Part shown: positions 5,398-5,921 of the stretch, one piece after another
How the letters are laid out: each line of letters opens with the position of its first letter
How positions within the stretch are numbered: position 1 is the first letter of the stretch
Assembly (NCBI GenBank): GCA_013815485.1
Contig: JACDGB010000132.1
Location: forward strand, 1-5,921
Reading direction: 5' to 3'
DNA from: Rubrobacter sp.
Lineage (GTDB): Bacteria; Actinomycetota; Rubrobacteria; Rubrobacterales; Rubrobacteraceae
Length of the DNA: 5,921 bases
Made by a program: the position numbers and the translations under genes
Notes under the pieces: model-generated
Database searches by the model: none
Seen by the model: the letters and a program-made list of their open reading frames with translations, nothing else
Told to the model about the DNA's origin: nothing

Positions 5398-5921
5398 TCC
5401 TTTGTCTCCGAGCCCGCCGCCACCGGTCCAGCCGCTCCCGGATCTCCACTTCCGCGCCTCGTTCCTTCGGCTCGTAGTAAACGCGATCCGCTATCTCATC
5501 GGGCAGGTAACGGTCGTTCATGCCCTCCGGCTCATCGTCGTGGGCGTAACGGTATCCCGAACCATAGCCCTCTTCTCTCATCAAATCCGTCCGCGAGTTG
5601 CGGAGACGGAGTGGAACCTCGGGTGATGGACCACGCCGCACGTCTTCTAGGGCGCGTCCGATGGCGGCGTAGGCGGCGTTGGATTTGGGGGCCGAGGCGA
5701 GGTAGGTGGTCGCCTGGGCGAGTGGGATGCGTCCCTCTGGCATCCCGATCATGCGCACAGCCTCGGCTGCGGAGATCGCCAGGGGTAGGGCGCGTGGGTC
5801 GGCGTTTCCGATGTCTTCGGAGGCCAGGATCACGAGCCGCCGCGCCATGAACACAGGGTCTTCTCCAGCTTCGATCATGCGCGCCAGATAGTGTAGAGCC
5901 GCGTCAGGGTCCCCGCCCCGC
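5384..5921 (-). CDS. rarA: RarA (MgsA), AAA+ replication-associated recombination protein, C-terminal part
   Basis: The gene enters from the right edge and ends at TGA 5386-5384, leaving 178 visible residues; the N-terminal AAA+ ATPase core with Walker motifs lies outside the window. The visible part matches the conserved RarA C-terminus closely. It begins RGGDPDAALHYLAR, followed by MIEAGEDPVFMARRLVILA and SEDIGNADPRALPLA, then GMPEGRIPLAQATTYLA, APKSNAAYAAI, VPLRLRN, GYGSGYRYAHD and the end motif RYLPDEIADRVYYEP. RarA forms a tetrameric ring that acts at stalled forks, with single-strand-binding protein and DNA ends as partners; the helical C-terminal domain mediates oligomerisation. The last residues (RERLDRWRRARRQRSGER) are strongly basic. 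The 3' end overlaps the small acidic ORF. Identity is essentially certain; the frame appears intact. Confidence 0.97.
   Translation of the reverse strand, partial: RGGDPDAALHYLARMIEAGEDPVFMARRLVILASEDIGNADPRALPLAISAAEAVRMIGMPEGRIPLAQATTYLASAPKSNAAYAAIGRALEDVRRGPSPEVPLRLRNSRTDLMREEGYGSGYRYAHDDEPEGMNDRYLPDEIADRVYYEPKERGAEVEIRERLDRWRRARRQRSGER

Overview
The window is high-GC bacterial chromosomal DNA. GTG starts overlap upstream stops, and genes are tightly packed. The rarA C-terminus, the PepSY-like plus GT-C membrane protein and the RimJ/RimL-type acetyltransferases together suggest a high-GC actinobacterium. Rubrobacter or a relative is my best guess, from remembered family resemblance and not from a search. 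No tRNA, rRNA, CRISPR array or insertion sequence was recognised.

Left half, plus strand (1-3127): four coding regions run without gaps. The 3' end of a membrane protein gene overlaps a 628-residue polytopic membrane protein by four bases (GTGA). That protein has an extracytoplasmic PepSY-like domain followed by a membrane glycosyltransferase-like (GT-C) region. It overlaps a first GNAT acetyltransferase by 11 bases, which overlaps a second GNAT acetyltransferase through another GTGA junction. This looks like one transcription unit with translational coupling. A link between envelope glycan synthesis and acylation is possible but inferred only from this arrangement.

Middle (3128-3269): a short, more AT-rich convergent intergenic region. 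It holds a bulged hairpin after the plus-strand operon and a weak intrinsic-terminator-like hairpin for the minus-strand gene.

Right half, minus strand (5921 down to 3270): the C-terminal part of rarA (mgsA, AAA+ replication-associated recombination factor) enters from the right edge. A very acidic 45-residue ORF overlaps its end. After a 94-base gap with nested inverted repeats comes a 631-residue soluble protein of no family I recognise. Its C-terminal third has the shape of a PD-(D/E)XK nuclease-like domain, but the expected catalytic E-x-K is replaced by Q-T-W. This unknown gene, the small acidic ORF and the structured leader between them are the least ordinary part of the window.
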